A DNA stretch of 64,000 bases from Kitagawia praeruptora (lineage: Eukaryota > Streptophyta > Magnoliopsida > Apiales > Apiaceae). Shown one piece after another: positions 46,301 to 57,334 of the stretch (positions are counted from its first letter, which is position 1; each line of letters starts with the position of its first letter). Below the pieces are notes generated by a model that was not told the DNA's origin, ran no database searches, and worked only from the letters and a program-made list of their open reading frames with translations. The position numbers and the translations under genes were made by a program. Location of the stretch: assembly GCA_037693485.1 (NCBI GenBank), contig CM075351.1:72690001-72754000 (forward strand), in the 5' to 3' direction.

Positions 46301-47718
46301 ATTGATGTAGATATCATATCCACATCCAGAGATGGAGTTGGTGATGGTGGATTGAAATGTGTATCGATTTGAAGGTTAAGATCAAGGGGCTGTGACTCCA
46401 CATTTATTGAAGTCACATCAAACTGAATTTGAGAAGGTACAGTTTGTTGTACTGTGTGTGCACCCTGTGATTCCCCAATGGTTTTGGATTTTACTCTTCC
46501 ACCATAGGTTTTTGAGTGAGAGCTATCTGTGTCTCTTGCCCTTTTGTGCAGTGTTCCTGGAGTGGAACTTAAATCAGTAGTCACACCCTGTTGAGAGGAT
46601 GTAACCAGAATTTGGCTTGAAGTTTCATTAACAGTCTTTTGAGAGACTGAAATGTTGGTTGCACCTGCCTCACCTTCCTTATCCTTAGGGCTTCTTTGAT
46701 GTTCACCCTGTCCCTCACCACTCACTACCACCTTCACACTCCCCTCAAGAGTTTTGGTAGTTTTTGCAACAGCTGCCTTTTTAGAGACACCTGAGGTTTG
46801 TCTTTTAGATTGTGGTTTTGGAACTTTGGATTTGGTCACTTTGGTAGGAGCCTGTTTGGTCACAACTACAGACTCCATTATGACACTAGAAGGCAAAGAA
46901 ATTTTGGGGTTAGAGATAGGAGTTTCAGGGTTAGAAATAGTTACCTGAACAATTGGTAGATATACCAATTGTACTTCTACATTTAAGTTCATTCTAATCA
47001 AATCACCTAAGACTCTTTTCTCCTGAACAAAACAATTGAACTTGCTATCCGGGTTAGCAATGGATAGCTCATTCTCAGATACATGCAGTGCTAAGAGCAT
47101 CAAAAATCTAGCAAAATAGATATTCTTGCTCCTAGTTTCCTTTTTACCTAATTTTGCTGCCATCTCATACATGACTAGTGTGCCAAAATTATAGAATTTA
47201 TCACTCAAAAGCATACACATCATAACTAGCATGGAATTGGTAACATCATCAAAGTTACTAATTTTGCCAGAAAAAGTTTTAATGAAGGCATCACAAAAAT
47301 AACTTCATTCTTTAACCATCCATTTCCTAACAATTTTCCCTAAGTTCTCAGTACTAAGGGTATAGTTTATGGAATTAAGCATGGCAACAATTTCAGCATT
47401 ACTGAGTACTTCCAGACAGTTATTCTCAGGCAATTTTAAACAAGCAGTTATCACATCAGAGTTAACTACATAGTTTTTACCCTTTAAAGAAAAAGCAAGT
47501 GTACCGTCTGTGCCGATGTACTCAGCAGATGCCCACACCTCTTCAATTACCTCATGGATTAGAGGAGTGGTGGTAGTCATAGCATATGACAGTTTGCATT
47601 TCTTCACGAAATTCATCATGGTGTGATAAGCTTCTGGAGCATTCACTGTATCAACAAAGGCCACGAAATTCTCATAGGTGAACCCAGTGGAAGACATCAT
47701 CTTAACAATAGGCGCCAT
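43303..47718 (-). pseudogene. Sirevirus accessory (env-like position) ORF, ~1470 codons with five stops
   Basis: All open segments from the ATG at 47718 down to 43303 lie in one frame, interrupted only by stops at 47305, 45697, 43951, 43870 and 43729; no frameshift is needed. The first ~200 residues are a compact domain (IRKW-like end, SDKFYNFGTLVMYEMAAKLG, RSKNIYFARF). I recall this domain from proteins filed as putative plant transposon/Sirevirus ORFs. The middle is long, low complexity and S/T/P-rich. A probable coiled coil (about residues 700-900) with Q/E/K/L heptads follows, and the C-terminal ~400 residues are charged. No clear signal peptide or transmembrane anchor was seen, so calling it an envelope protein is not justified; only its position matches. 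Confidence 0.65.
46054..46200. repeat. ATCCGTTGA/TCAACGGAT cluster inside the accessory ORF
   Basis: Seven copies in about 150 bp, two of them as perfect inverted pairs with 7-bp loops (46059-46067 with 46075-46083; 46149-46157 with 46165-46173). The coding effect is repeated STD and HPLT peptides. Confidence 0.85.
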
Positions 47719-48226
47719 TGAAGTGTTTCAACTTTTGTTGCAGAGAGTTTTAGTGAAGAAGATGCAGTTAACTTATGAGATTCTTGAAAATGAATAAAGG
47801 TGAGATGGGAGAGCACAAGACAGCCTTTTATATTTTTCAAGAGTTAAAAATGAAATAATTAAAAGTAATTACTCCATTGGGCAAAAGTAACTGTCAGATA
47901 ATAAATGAAAAGAAAAGAAATACAGCCATGACTAAGTATACACGTTCACAAACGGCTATAATTAAAAAGAAATGTATATCAACGGATAAAGAATGGACGG
48001 TTGAGAACCAGTTTATCCATCGATGACGTGGACAACCTGTTATCCGTTGACATACGAAAATTTAGTAATGTGTTTATACTACCAACGGATAAAAAAATAT
48101 CCGTTGATAAGCAAATTTTGCCTTAGACAAAATTTCTGCAGAAAATTTTTCTGAGAGTTTTTAATTCTCAAATAAATCAAAACACATTTCTAGCTGCAAT
48201 TCAGTATGCTCAAATATCATTAGGAA
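47719..48226 (-). other. Spacer between pol and accessory ORF
   Basis: About 500 bp with no ORF, presumably carrying the promoter or splice acceptor for the downstream ORF. It holds further copies of ATCCGTTGA/CAACGGAT at 47964-48112, including an inverted pair around an A-rich loop near 48083-48106. Confidence 0.5.
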
Positions 48227-48760
48227 TTATGAAAAATTAAGCATACCTAGTTCACCTACCAATCTTGTGAATGAAGATTCATCAAGAGGCTTGGTGAAGA
48301 TATCTGCAATCTGCATTTCACTTGGCACAAAGTGCATTTCTACTGTACCATTCATCACATGCTCTCTAATGAAGTGGTATTTGATGTCAATATGCTTGGT
48401 TCTCGAGTGTTGCACTGGATTTTCTGTGATGGCAATAGCACTTGTGTTGTCACAGAAAATTGGAATCTTCTCAAATTTTAGACCATAGTCAATAAGTTGA
48501 TTTTTCATCCAAAGAATCTGTGCACAACAACTTCCAGCAGCAATGTACTCAGCTTCAGCTGTAGAGGTGGAGACTGAGTTCTATTTCTTACTGAACCATG
48601 ACACAAGCCTATTCCCTAGAAATTGACAGGAACCTGTAGTACTTTTCCTATCAATTCTGTAACCTGCATAATCTGCATCTGAATAGCCAATTAGATCAAG
48701 GCCAGAATCTCTTGGGTACCAAATGCCAAGGTTTGGTGTTCCCTTGAGAAACCTGAAAAT
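48227..48760 (-). pseudogene. Sirevirus RNase H domain
   Basis: Continues the RT frame after a TGA at 48761. It contains GYSDADYAG, RKSTTG and STAEAEYIAAG, with the stop TAG at 48581 just before STAEAEY, then CDNTSAIAI, RTKHIDIKYHFIREHV and IADIFTKPL. This is the full set of copia RNase H landmarks, with the catalytic acidic residues D (DADYAG), E (AEAEY) and D (CDNTSA) visible. The end at 48227 looks like the natural pol stop. Confidence 0.85.
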
Positions 48761-49702
48761 TCACTTAATAGCAATCAAGTGAGACTCTCTAGGGTCAGCT
48801 TGAAATCTAGCACAAAGACAGGTAGAAAACATTATATCAGGTCTACTAGCTGTTAGATATAGAAGTGAGCCTACCATGCCTCTATAGCTTGAGATGTCCA
48901 CAGACTTTTCCTTAGTATTCAACTCAAGCTTAGTTGCAATGGCCATTGGTGTTTTTGTAGAGGCACAATCCATTAAGTAAAATTTCTTTAAAAGATCATA
49001 AATATATTTTGTTTCACTTATGAAAATGCCCTCATTAACTTGATTCACTTGTAAACCAAGAAAGTAAGTTAATTCACCCATCATGCTCATTTCATACCTA
49101 TTTTGCATAAGTTTGGCAAACCTTTTACAAAGCTTCTCATCTGTAGACCCAAAAATAATATCATCTATATAGATTTGAACAAGTATTAAAGAACCATTGA
49201 CATTTCTATGAAATAAGGTTTTATCTACTGTACCTCTAGTGAAGTGATTCTCCAAAAGAAATTGAGATAAAGTGTCATACCAGGCTCTTGGTGCTTGCTT
49301 CAAACCATAAAGTGCTTTCAAGAGAAGATATACATATTCTGGAAATTCTGGATCTTCAAAGCCAGGAGGTTGATGGACATAAACCTCTTCTTCCAGTTCC
49401 CCATTTAGAAAGGCACTTTTGACATCCATCTGATAGACTTTGAAATTGGCATGTGCTGCATAGGCTAGGAATATTCTAATTGCCTCAAGTCTTGCCACTG
49501 GAGCAAAAGTTTCATCAAAATCTATCCCTTCTTCTTGAGAATAGCCCTTTGCCACCAATCTAGCGTTATTCCTCACAATTATGCCATTTTCATCAGTCTT
49601 ATTCTTGAGAACCCATTTGGTACCTATGACACCTCTATCATCAGGTTTGGGCACAAGCTTCCATACTTTATTTCTCTCAAATTGGTTTAGCTCTTCTTGC
49701 AT
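48761..49702 (-). pseudogene. Sirevirus reverse transcriptase
   Basis: In one frame with integrase (upstream TAA at 49736) and RNase H (downstream TGA at 48761). Motifs: WKLVPKP, KWVLKNK, ARLVAKGYSQ, DETFAPVARLEAIR, VYQMDVKSAFLNGEL, ALYGLKQAPRAWY and the active site YIDDIIFGS. The catalytic Asp pair is intact. Copia type, closest in motif wording to Sireviruses. Confidence 0.9.
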
Positions 49703-49735
49703 TGCTAAGACCCAATCTGGATCTAGAAGGGCATC

Positions 49736-51154
49736 TTACACTTTCTTAGGTTCCTCTTGAGATAGGAAACTGCTATACATGCATTCTTCTTGAGTGGCCC
49801 TCCTAGTTTGAACTCTTGAACTTGAATCGCCAATGATTAACTCAAATGGGTGATCTCTAGTCCATTTTCTTGAAGGTGGAAGGTTTGATCTGGATGAGGT
49901 TGCTTCATCTAAATGAGCATGATCTTGTTGATTGGTCATTGAGTTTTGACTTTGAGAAACTCCCCCTGAGTTTGTTGTCCTTGCGGAATTATGAAGTTGA
50001 CTGTCAACGGATGCATCATTTTGTCTATCAACGGATGCTCCATATTGCCTGTCGACGGATGCATGAGAATGCCTGTCAACAGATGCATCTGATGCTCCAA
50101 TATGACTGTCAACGGATGCTTTATTTCCAGTGTTAGCATCACTTCTAGTTGGACCAACAACTCTAAGTGAATTTTCATGGTCATGATCTTCATTTTCCTC
50201 ATCATCATCAATGTACATTCTTCCTTCTACTTCATTTTCAAATTTCAACTTTTCATGGAAGCCTTCATCATTTAGACCTAGAATCTTTTGATCATCAAAC
50301 ACAACATGTACAGATTCCATAACAGTGTTGGTTCTTAGATTGTAGACTCTATAGGCTTTCCCTGCTGCATACCCAACAAAGATAGCTTCATCTGCCTTTC
50401 CTTCAAATTTGCCGAAGTTATCTCCATGATTCCTTAGCACAAAACACTTACATCCAAAGACATGAAGAAAAGCTAAAGTTGGTTTCTTGTTGGTAAATAA
50501 CTGATGAGGAGTCATTCCTCTAGCTTGATTGACCAAGGAAATATTCTGAGTGAAACAAGCAGTGTTGACAGCTTCAGCCCAGAAATATGTTGGCAATCTT
50601 GATTCACTTAGCATTGTTCTAGTTGATTCAATGAGAGTTCTGTTCTTCCTTTCAACAACCCCATTTTGTTGAGGTGTTCTAGCAGCAGAAAACTCATGGA
50701 CAATTCCATTCTCTTCATAGAAAATCTTCATTGTGGAATTTTTGAATTCAGTGCCATTGTCACTCCTGATTCTTTGTAGTTTGACTTCAGAACCATTGTT
50801 TACTAGTATGAGATGATTGATGATGATTTCACTTGCACAATCTTTGGAGTGCAGAAAGAAGGTCCGTGTAAACTTAGAAAAATCATATACAATCACCAGA
50901 TAGTATTTCTTCTTTGAAATGGACATGACATTTACTGGACCAAATAAGTCCATATGCAGCAATTGAAGTGGCTTAACAATGGATGACTCTGTCTTGCTCT
51001 TGAAGGATGATTTCTTTTGTTTCCCTAATTGACAAGCATCACACAATCCATCCTTGATGAACTCCAATTGAGGGATTCCTCTAGCCAGATCCTTTCTTAC
51101 CAAATCATTCATAACTTTAAAATTCAAATGTGACAGCTTTTTATGCCATAGCTA
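49736..51154 (-). pseudogene. Sirevirus integrase
   Basis: A TAG at 51152 is followed by the HHCC zinc-binding segment (LWHKKLSHLN ... CDACQLGK). The core is next: LLHMDLFGPV (first D), IRSDNGTEF (second D) and TPQQNGVVERKNRTL (E of the DD35E triad). A long C-terminal tail holds repeated SVDR/SVDS peptides, encoded by the ATCCGTTGA-type motif (49998-50120). Frameshifted relative to the protease, and stopped by TAA at 49736. Confidence 0.9.
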
Positions 51155-51606
51155 ACTCTCATCCTTACTTGCTTTGCTGAAGAGACAAGTGATGGATTCT
51201 GAGCATACTGAATTAAGTCAGCTATGTAAACATTTCCTTTTCTAAAGCCTGTCAATACCACATTGTTGTCTTCCTTGGTAGAAACAACACAGGCTTCTTT
51301 TGTGAACCTTACTGTATAGTCTTTGTCACAGATTTGACTAACACTAAGCAAATTGTGCTTCAAACCTTCAACTAAGGCCACTTCTTCAATGATGACATTG
51401 TCCTTTGAAATCAAGCCATATCCCTTAGTATATCCTTTGCTATCATCTCCAAAGGTAATTCTAGGGCCAGCTGCCTCCTTGAACTCTGTGAGCAGGGTTG
51501 AATCTCCTGTCATGTGCCTAGAGCATCCACTGTCTTGATACCATAGATTCCTTCTGTTTCCCTGCACACATTCCAAAATACAAATCAAGTTGATTTTGGT
51601 ACCCAC
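51124..51606 (-). pseudogene. Sirevirus protease
   Basis: LWYQDSGCSRHMTGD carries the aspartic protease active site (DSG); ITFGDDSKG, GLKHNLLSVSQ and CVVSTK follow, as in copia protease/pre-integrase regions. The frame shifts near 51165 before the integrase and near 51590 after gag. Confidence 0.85.
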
Positions 51607-51852
51607 GTTTCCTTCGGTCCTTTCTTGTTAGCCTTTGGTTTTGCACTCTTAGCAATCTTCATTTTAGGTGTAGATGCTTGAGTGATAGGTTTTGACAGAT
51701 GCTCATTTGCATAAATATTTAATGCATGCATTTGTGGAAAATTGGCATACATATTATTCATGCTAGGAATGCTCCATGGCATATTCACAGATTGAAAATA
51801 AGGATTAGGTACACATGGCATGTTCACATATGGATTTGAAAAACTAGCATTT
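51585..51852 (-). pseudogene. Sirevirus gag C-terminal fragment
   Basis: A stretch rich in N, P, M and F, followed by a lysine-rich KSAKPKANKKGPKETWVPK just before the protease. This is the usual Gag tail. No CCHC knuckle is visible because the sequence is cut at the boundary with element D. Confidence 0.6.
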
Positions 51853-54800
51853 TGTGACGTCCCCAAATCCGAGGTCAGAGATTCAGATCGTCACATCACC
51901 ATCTAACCATATCATACCTGTATTAACTTTACAACTCAACAATACATCCATCCAGACCTCAATCTTACGTACATACAAGTTAGAGCCTCAGAAACGATAA
52001 TAAAAAAATTAACACTAAATATTACAATTCATCTGTACAATCCAGAATCTTACGCACTTCCACTTATACAACTACACTTGAAGACAAGTCTTACTATTAC
52101 AGTTGAAAACCTACCAGACTTACTATTTAGTATTTATCAGGAACTAAATCATCTCAGGGGTAAATCTTCTACTCCTCTTCTGCTGGTGCGGAGTTAACCG
52201 ACCAAATTCTTCTCTTTCTGAAAAGTTTTTATAAAGCAAGAATGAGCTACATAGTGCTCAGCAAGTTCACCATTTTGAAAAATAATGATGTGGTTTATTT
52301 CGAAAACGTTCCCAACTGTATGGGTATATATATCAGATTTCAAAACATAATTCGACAATATATATGTCCGAGTTTGAATAAAACATTTATACTCACTAAG
52401 GAGCTTTAAGAATAACATATGAATCCTTTATAAGGTTCCCATTTCAATATATCTTAAGTTTGAAAATATATACATATGATTATATCATTTTCAGCAAAAC
52501 ACTCTACGGTTAGCATACTGTACAGGGAACACATTATTGCAAAACCTCTTTCCTTCCATTAGCCTAAAAGGTTTCTCGTTCAAAAGAATTTCATTCTTTG
52601 AAATAATTATAAGAGTGCACTAACACGTGCCAATCTTTATAGAAAATCTTGCAGTTCTAGATACCGCATGAAGTCAACATTTTTCTTACCAAAAATAACA
52701 CTATCGGCAACTTGGCACTTAGGCCTAAGAAGCAGTGTCTGAGTAATTTTCCAAAGTGGAGGATGGGACTTGATGAAAACATAAAACATGACAGGGATTG
52801 ACGATGATTAGTCGCCACATCCAAGTCCAATAATCCGCGGGTCTTCTCTATCAGTAGAAGGATAGAAACTACATCCGTAACCATCCTCGGGTGAAAACTA
52901 CATCCGTAATCACCCTCGATGAAAACTACATCCGTAATCATCCTTCGGTAACACCTGGGCCAGAACAATAATTGATGGACCGCCTGGCTCACGACCGCTT
53001 ACACATCCCGGGAATCGTTCGTCAACGATTCCCACACCTGCCAGAGTCCCCTTTTTGCTTTTTCTTTCAAAACTTGTTTTGATTGAAAATTGAGTGGTTG
53101 AGGTCCGACATCAGTCGACCGATAATTCTTGAAAAATGTGCAAGGGAGTAAAACCTGACCGGGGGTTTTCGAAAATGTTTTGGGTTCGAAAGAATTCGAG
53201 TTTGAAAATGCTAAAGGTATCTTGGATTAGTTTTGTCTTTAAAATAATGAACAATAATTAATAAATAATATTTTGAGATTTAATATAAATAATTAATAAA
53301 ATAATTATTTGATTAAAATAAGCTTTTAATCCAAGATAGATATTTTTGAGCATTTTTAACAACGTAAAAATAATAAATGCTTAAGTATGCGATACTTCCC
53401 GAATGACTCTTCGGGTTTTCGCAATTTAATCACGATACAATAATATACCGCTCCCAGGTCAATAGTATATTTGGACCGCTACGACCTCTATTGCTAGAGT
53501 CGTTGTCCGACGAAAACACTTTAATTCTAAGTTCAAGGGTGTACAAACACATATGCATATATCTCAAACTTCAACATAATCTCGTAAGGCATAAGCATAT
53601 AATACGTTTGGAAGTTACAAACACAACAATGAAAATCCTTATATATAAGTTTTGAAAAGTAAACTTGCACAGGTAAAATCAAGAATATAATCTTTTGAAA
53701 ATAAGTACTTAGGGTTGTAAAACTTGCCTTGGTGAGGTTGGGGTGGTCGAGCTCGCGAAGTGGAACGGAGATCTATACATATCCAACATTCGCTCTTTAG
53801 TATCTTAACAACACCACTTAATCAAAATGTTTTAAAGAATACCACACTAACTTAATGACTCCACCATTCGACCCACTAAACCTCCTATATGTCCATGTCA
53901 TCACCCAACTACACTCGCTACTTATCCGGCTCGAATTAATTACCCAAACTCGAACCATAAGTACGTATTCTCAAAACCACTTTAAACTAACCTCTTAGGT
54001 GATTTTTCACTCGCGCGCACTTCGCTCTAACATTTTTATAAAATTGAAAAATACACATTTTAATCCAATTCTTTTTGGACAGCCTTTCCACTTGTTTAAT
54101 CTGTATATCCCCAAATTTCAATAACACTTGCATAGTTTTAAGGGGTCCTAACTCAGTTCTCAAGTGGACAACACAGTGCAGTCCGAATTCCAGAACCACA
54201 CTGCACTAATCCGGCCATAACTCAAAATCTACACATCTCCTGGGTGTGAGCCTTATATTTCTAGAAACTACATTGAATTATCTTTCCATCCATATACATT
54301 AGGCTCTCGGGAGATAACATATAGAGGTTCAAAACCCTCCTTCAAGTCAGTACATGCTCCCAGGATTTTACACAGCATACATCTTTTCTTAATCTTTCAA
54401 GAACTCAACTTATACATAATATCTACCATCAAAACCACCAAGACTTGACTCTCTAGCATACATGGGGTTACATACTCTAAGTACAAGCTTTAAAGTCACA
54501 TCAACAACATATATCCTCAAGATTTTCATCATCCATAACTCATATAACCAAGATATGCACTAAAATGTTTAGATCTAACAATATAAACTATCATCAATCC
54601 ATGACTAAGAGTGGTTAGGGTTTTATACCTTCTTGAGTATCTAGGAACCTTGGGTAAGCTTTATAATCCTTAAGAACACTTGGATAAGCTCCTACAAACC
54701 TTAATCCTTCAAGATCTAAAAGATGAACAAACTTGGTTACTATTCATCCAACTTTCAACAATTAATATCTCAAGAACCCATGGACAAAATGATGTGAAAT

Positions 54801-55571
54801 TGATGCCATACCTCTATTATAATGCAAGGAAGCCCTATAAATTTTGCTTAGATTTATGGATGAGTGGAAGTTGAAGAGAAATTCTCTCTTCTTCCTCCTT
54901 GCTAGGCTCGACCGAGAGCTTCTAAATGGGGGGAGAGAGTTTTTGTTTTGTGTTGTTTGAAAATAATTTAGTGTATGATTGATATGCTTGATATGTGTGT
55001 ATAAAGAAGGCACATGTTGCCACTCTACTAATAGCCTAGGTGCCAACCATACCTCATTGTCTCCTAAAGTAAGATGCATCCACTTTTTACTATTCATCTA
55101 GTTGCTTTTTGCTTTTTGGTTTGCTTTTTCTAACTATCTAGTTACATGACACTTGCATGTAATATCCTTCCTTGTATTATTATTTCTCCACCAATGGTTG
55201 TCACTTAATCCTTAATTCATATTGTATCTTAATTAATTTCTCGTAATAATATTTTGTCGCGTAGAGATTCCCTTGTAATTCCTTAAATACTTAACGGTGT
55301 AAATTCCTTAAATATCCATAACTCCTTGTCATAGTCTCTTAAAATCCTTTAATACTCTAATAACTCTCAAGTCCCAAGTTTTTGTGAATCTTACTAGAAG
55401 TAAATCTCTCGCCTTCAACAATCTTCCCTTTCTCTTACACAATGAATGTAACAACATAAATTTTCAGATAATCAATTCCATCACATAACCTAGGTGGCTC
55501 AAAAGTCCCAAATTCACAATGTCATATGATATTATATTCTTAAAAATGTTACAAAAATCAGGGTTTTTACA
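51853..55571 (-). repeat. 3' LTR of element D (Tekay/Del-like)
   Basis: A 3719-bp LTR, plus-strand ends TGTGACGTCCCCAAATCC and CAGGGTTTTTACA. It abuts the Sirevirus gag on the left and a PPT on the right (GCCTCCCCTCCTTAAAAGGA, 55572-55591). About three copies of a ~29-bp unit (AAACTACATCCGTAATCA) lie at 52862-52945. Hairpin GAGCTACATAGTGCTC at 52244-52259. Confidence 0.85.
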
Positions 55572-55604
55572 GCCTCCCCTCCTTAAAAGGATTCCGTCCC
55601 GGAA

Positions 55605-56062
55605 TTAGGTTGAAAACAGTTGAGGGTACTTTTCACGCATAGCGCTTTCTAGTTCCCATGTTAATTCCTCGACGTTCTGGTTTCTCCACAAAACTTTCAC
55701 TAGCTTGACAACCTTGTTCCTCAGCACTTGTTCTTTTCTATCCATGATTTCCACGGGTTGCTCCACATAGGTCAAGTCTGGTTGTAGGTCCACTTGGTCG
55801 TACTCTATCACATGCCGATAGTCGGTGTGGTAGGGTCGTAACATAGACACATGAAACACATTATGAATTTGCTACAAGCTTGGAGCAAGGCTAACTCGTA
55901 GGCTAACTTTCCAATACGCCTCAAAATCTCAGAAGGTCCAATAAACCTCAGACTTAGCTTCCCTTTCTTAACAAACCGCATCAATCCTTTCCAGGGAGAT
56001 TCCTTTAGTATCACGAAGTCTCCCACCTCATACTCCTTTGATATCTCATAAAATTTGACCAT
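55605..56062 (-). pseudogene. Integrase C-terminus plus chromodomain of element D
   Basis: Two overlapping minus-strand frames, joined by a frameshift at about 55865, read VGDFVILKESPWKGLMRF, then KKGKLSLRFIGPSEIL (the integrase GPY/F-like module) and FHVSMLRPYH. They end LVKVLWRNQNVEELTWELE, then MREKYPQLF, the chromodomain-like tail of Tekay/Del chromoviruses, which is thought to guide integration to heterochromatin marks. It stops right before the PPT, as in intact elements. Everything upstream of the GPY/F module is missing. Confidence 0.85.
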
Positions 56063-56248
56063 TCGAAATGATGGGTTTCGTAAAAAAAACTAATGACTTT
56101 TACATACACTCGTCTGCACCGTAAAGACGTAATATCAATTCGAAATCTTCAAAATTCGTACATATTGTGATTGCAAAAATTTCCCATCCACGCATAAAAT
56201 TACTATTCATCCAGGTTTCGAATATTCACGAAAATTAGGGTTATTGCA
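56063..56248 (-). repeat. LTR fragment of element E
   Basis: The minus strand starts TGCAATAACCCTAATTTTCG directly after a PPT (AATCCTTTTAAGGAGAGAAGAC). Only about 186 bp are present before the sequence joins the element D coding end, so D and E were fused by a deletion or recombination. Confidence 0.65.
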
Positions 56249-56809
56249 GTCTTCTCTCCTTAAAAGGATTCTATCTTAAGAACTTAAGGAAAATAGTTGT
56301 GGATACAATTCCAACCTTCCCCTTTCCAACTCTCAGGTTGACACTTCAACCCTTTTGTTCAACCCTTTAATCGCCATAGATGGTTTAGAACCACTAGTTC
56401 ATTATCGAATGTATCTCTATGTTCTATTACTCTATCCAAGAGTTATCAGTATTTATCAAATCTCTTCCTATCTAACGGAACGCTACTGAATCAAATGACA
56501 AAGACATTGTTGAGAAAAAAATGGCTTTTCCCGGATGAAATGAAAATTGGATTCATGGAACAGGAGAAAGATTTCCATTATTATGATGACTATATGATGG
56601 TCTCACCAACGCTTTAATGTTGTTTCTCAACACATGCTCTCCTCGACCTGTATTCCTTATCGGTTGTTCTATGAATGAAAATTTCTATCCCACTACTTAT
56701 ACGTTCCTCTTCTACCTTGTTCATAGTATCCGTGTTGAGTCCTTGTATCGTTGGCCCGTGAATACTTTGTGGTCGTGTTTTATAATCTGAGACAATGTCA
56801 ATACACACG
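56249..56809 (-). pseudogene. Decayed internal region of element E, left part
   Basis: PPT-like start, then sequence with no ORF apart from the plastid scrap at 56490-56576. It continues at 60668 beyond solo LTR F. Confidence 0.5.
56490..56576 (+). pseudogene. ycf2: Plastid ycf2 fragment (nuclear plastid DNA)
   Basis: The plus strand is open for LLNQMTKTLLRKKWLF, then PDEMKIGFMEQEKDF, which I recognise as part of the C-terminal region of the plastid Ycf2 protein. The similarity covers less than 100 bp and ends abruptly on both sides within retrotransposon debris. It is probably an old transfer of plastid DNA to the nucleus, or filler used in break repair. It has no function here. Confidence 0.65.
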
Positions 56810-57334
56810 GTATTTGTAACGCCCCCAAATCCCTTACAGGAATCCAGGTCATTACACCTCTTTGCGGAATATTCAATCACCTGCTCATAATATATTCTAC
56901 AACAATATTCATAACAACTCCATATTTTACCCCACGGGTTATAGTCTTAGAACAAACACTCAATAATTCCAAAAGATATTACATGTCAAGTTCACTTCCC
57001 AGAATCTCCGAAATACCATTACAACTCCAAAGTACTAGATAATAAAACATTATACCAACAACTTCCGAACCTGCACTCTCCTCAGATGCTTTAAGGTTAA
57101 CACGCTGAATCAATTGTCTTCCCCTTTCCTTAATCACGGTTCACTGTACTAGAGCCAACTCTGATTGTCACTGTTTATAATATTTAAATAGCAAGTATGA
57201 GCCAAAGAATGCCCAGCAAGTATATCTAGATATCATATAATACAACAACTCGACCAAAATATGGTTTTTACCACTTCTAAAATATATATATATATTTTTG
57301 GAAAGAGGTCAACTCGGAAATTTTTATAAATCTC

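Larger units (their letters stand above)
42170..51852 (-). mobile_element. Sirevirus (Ty1/copia) retrotransposon, 5' end missing
   Basis: Minus strand order is: gag end, protease, integrase, reverse transcriptase, RNase H, then a very long extra ORF, PPT and 3' LTR. Protease-integrase-RT-RNase H is the copia order. The extra ORF after pol, the VQIYIDDIIFGS motif and the AATTGGGGGAGAT PPT fit Sireviruses. The 5' LTR and most of gag are lost where element D begins at 51853. All coding parts are broken by stops. Confidence 0.85.

Noticed and set aside
44027..46948. Many plus-strand ORFs of 60-90 codons opposite the accessory ORF
   Set aside because: Shadows of the minus-strand Sirevirus ORF, with compositions complementary to it.
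43303..47718. Calling the accessory ORF a true envelope gene
   Set aside because: No signal peptide, cleavage site or transmembrane anchor is visible. Position alone is not enough.
49870..50211. ORFs with repeated QRM or HPLT peptides on both strands
   Set aside because: Alternative frames of the ATCCGTTGA motif cluster in the integrase tail. The motif explains the repeats.
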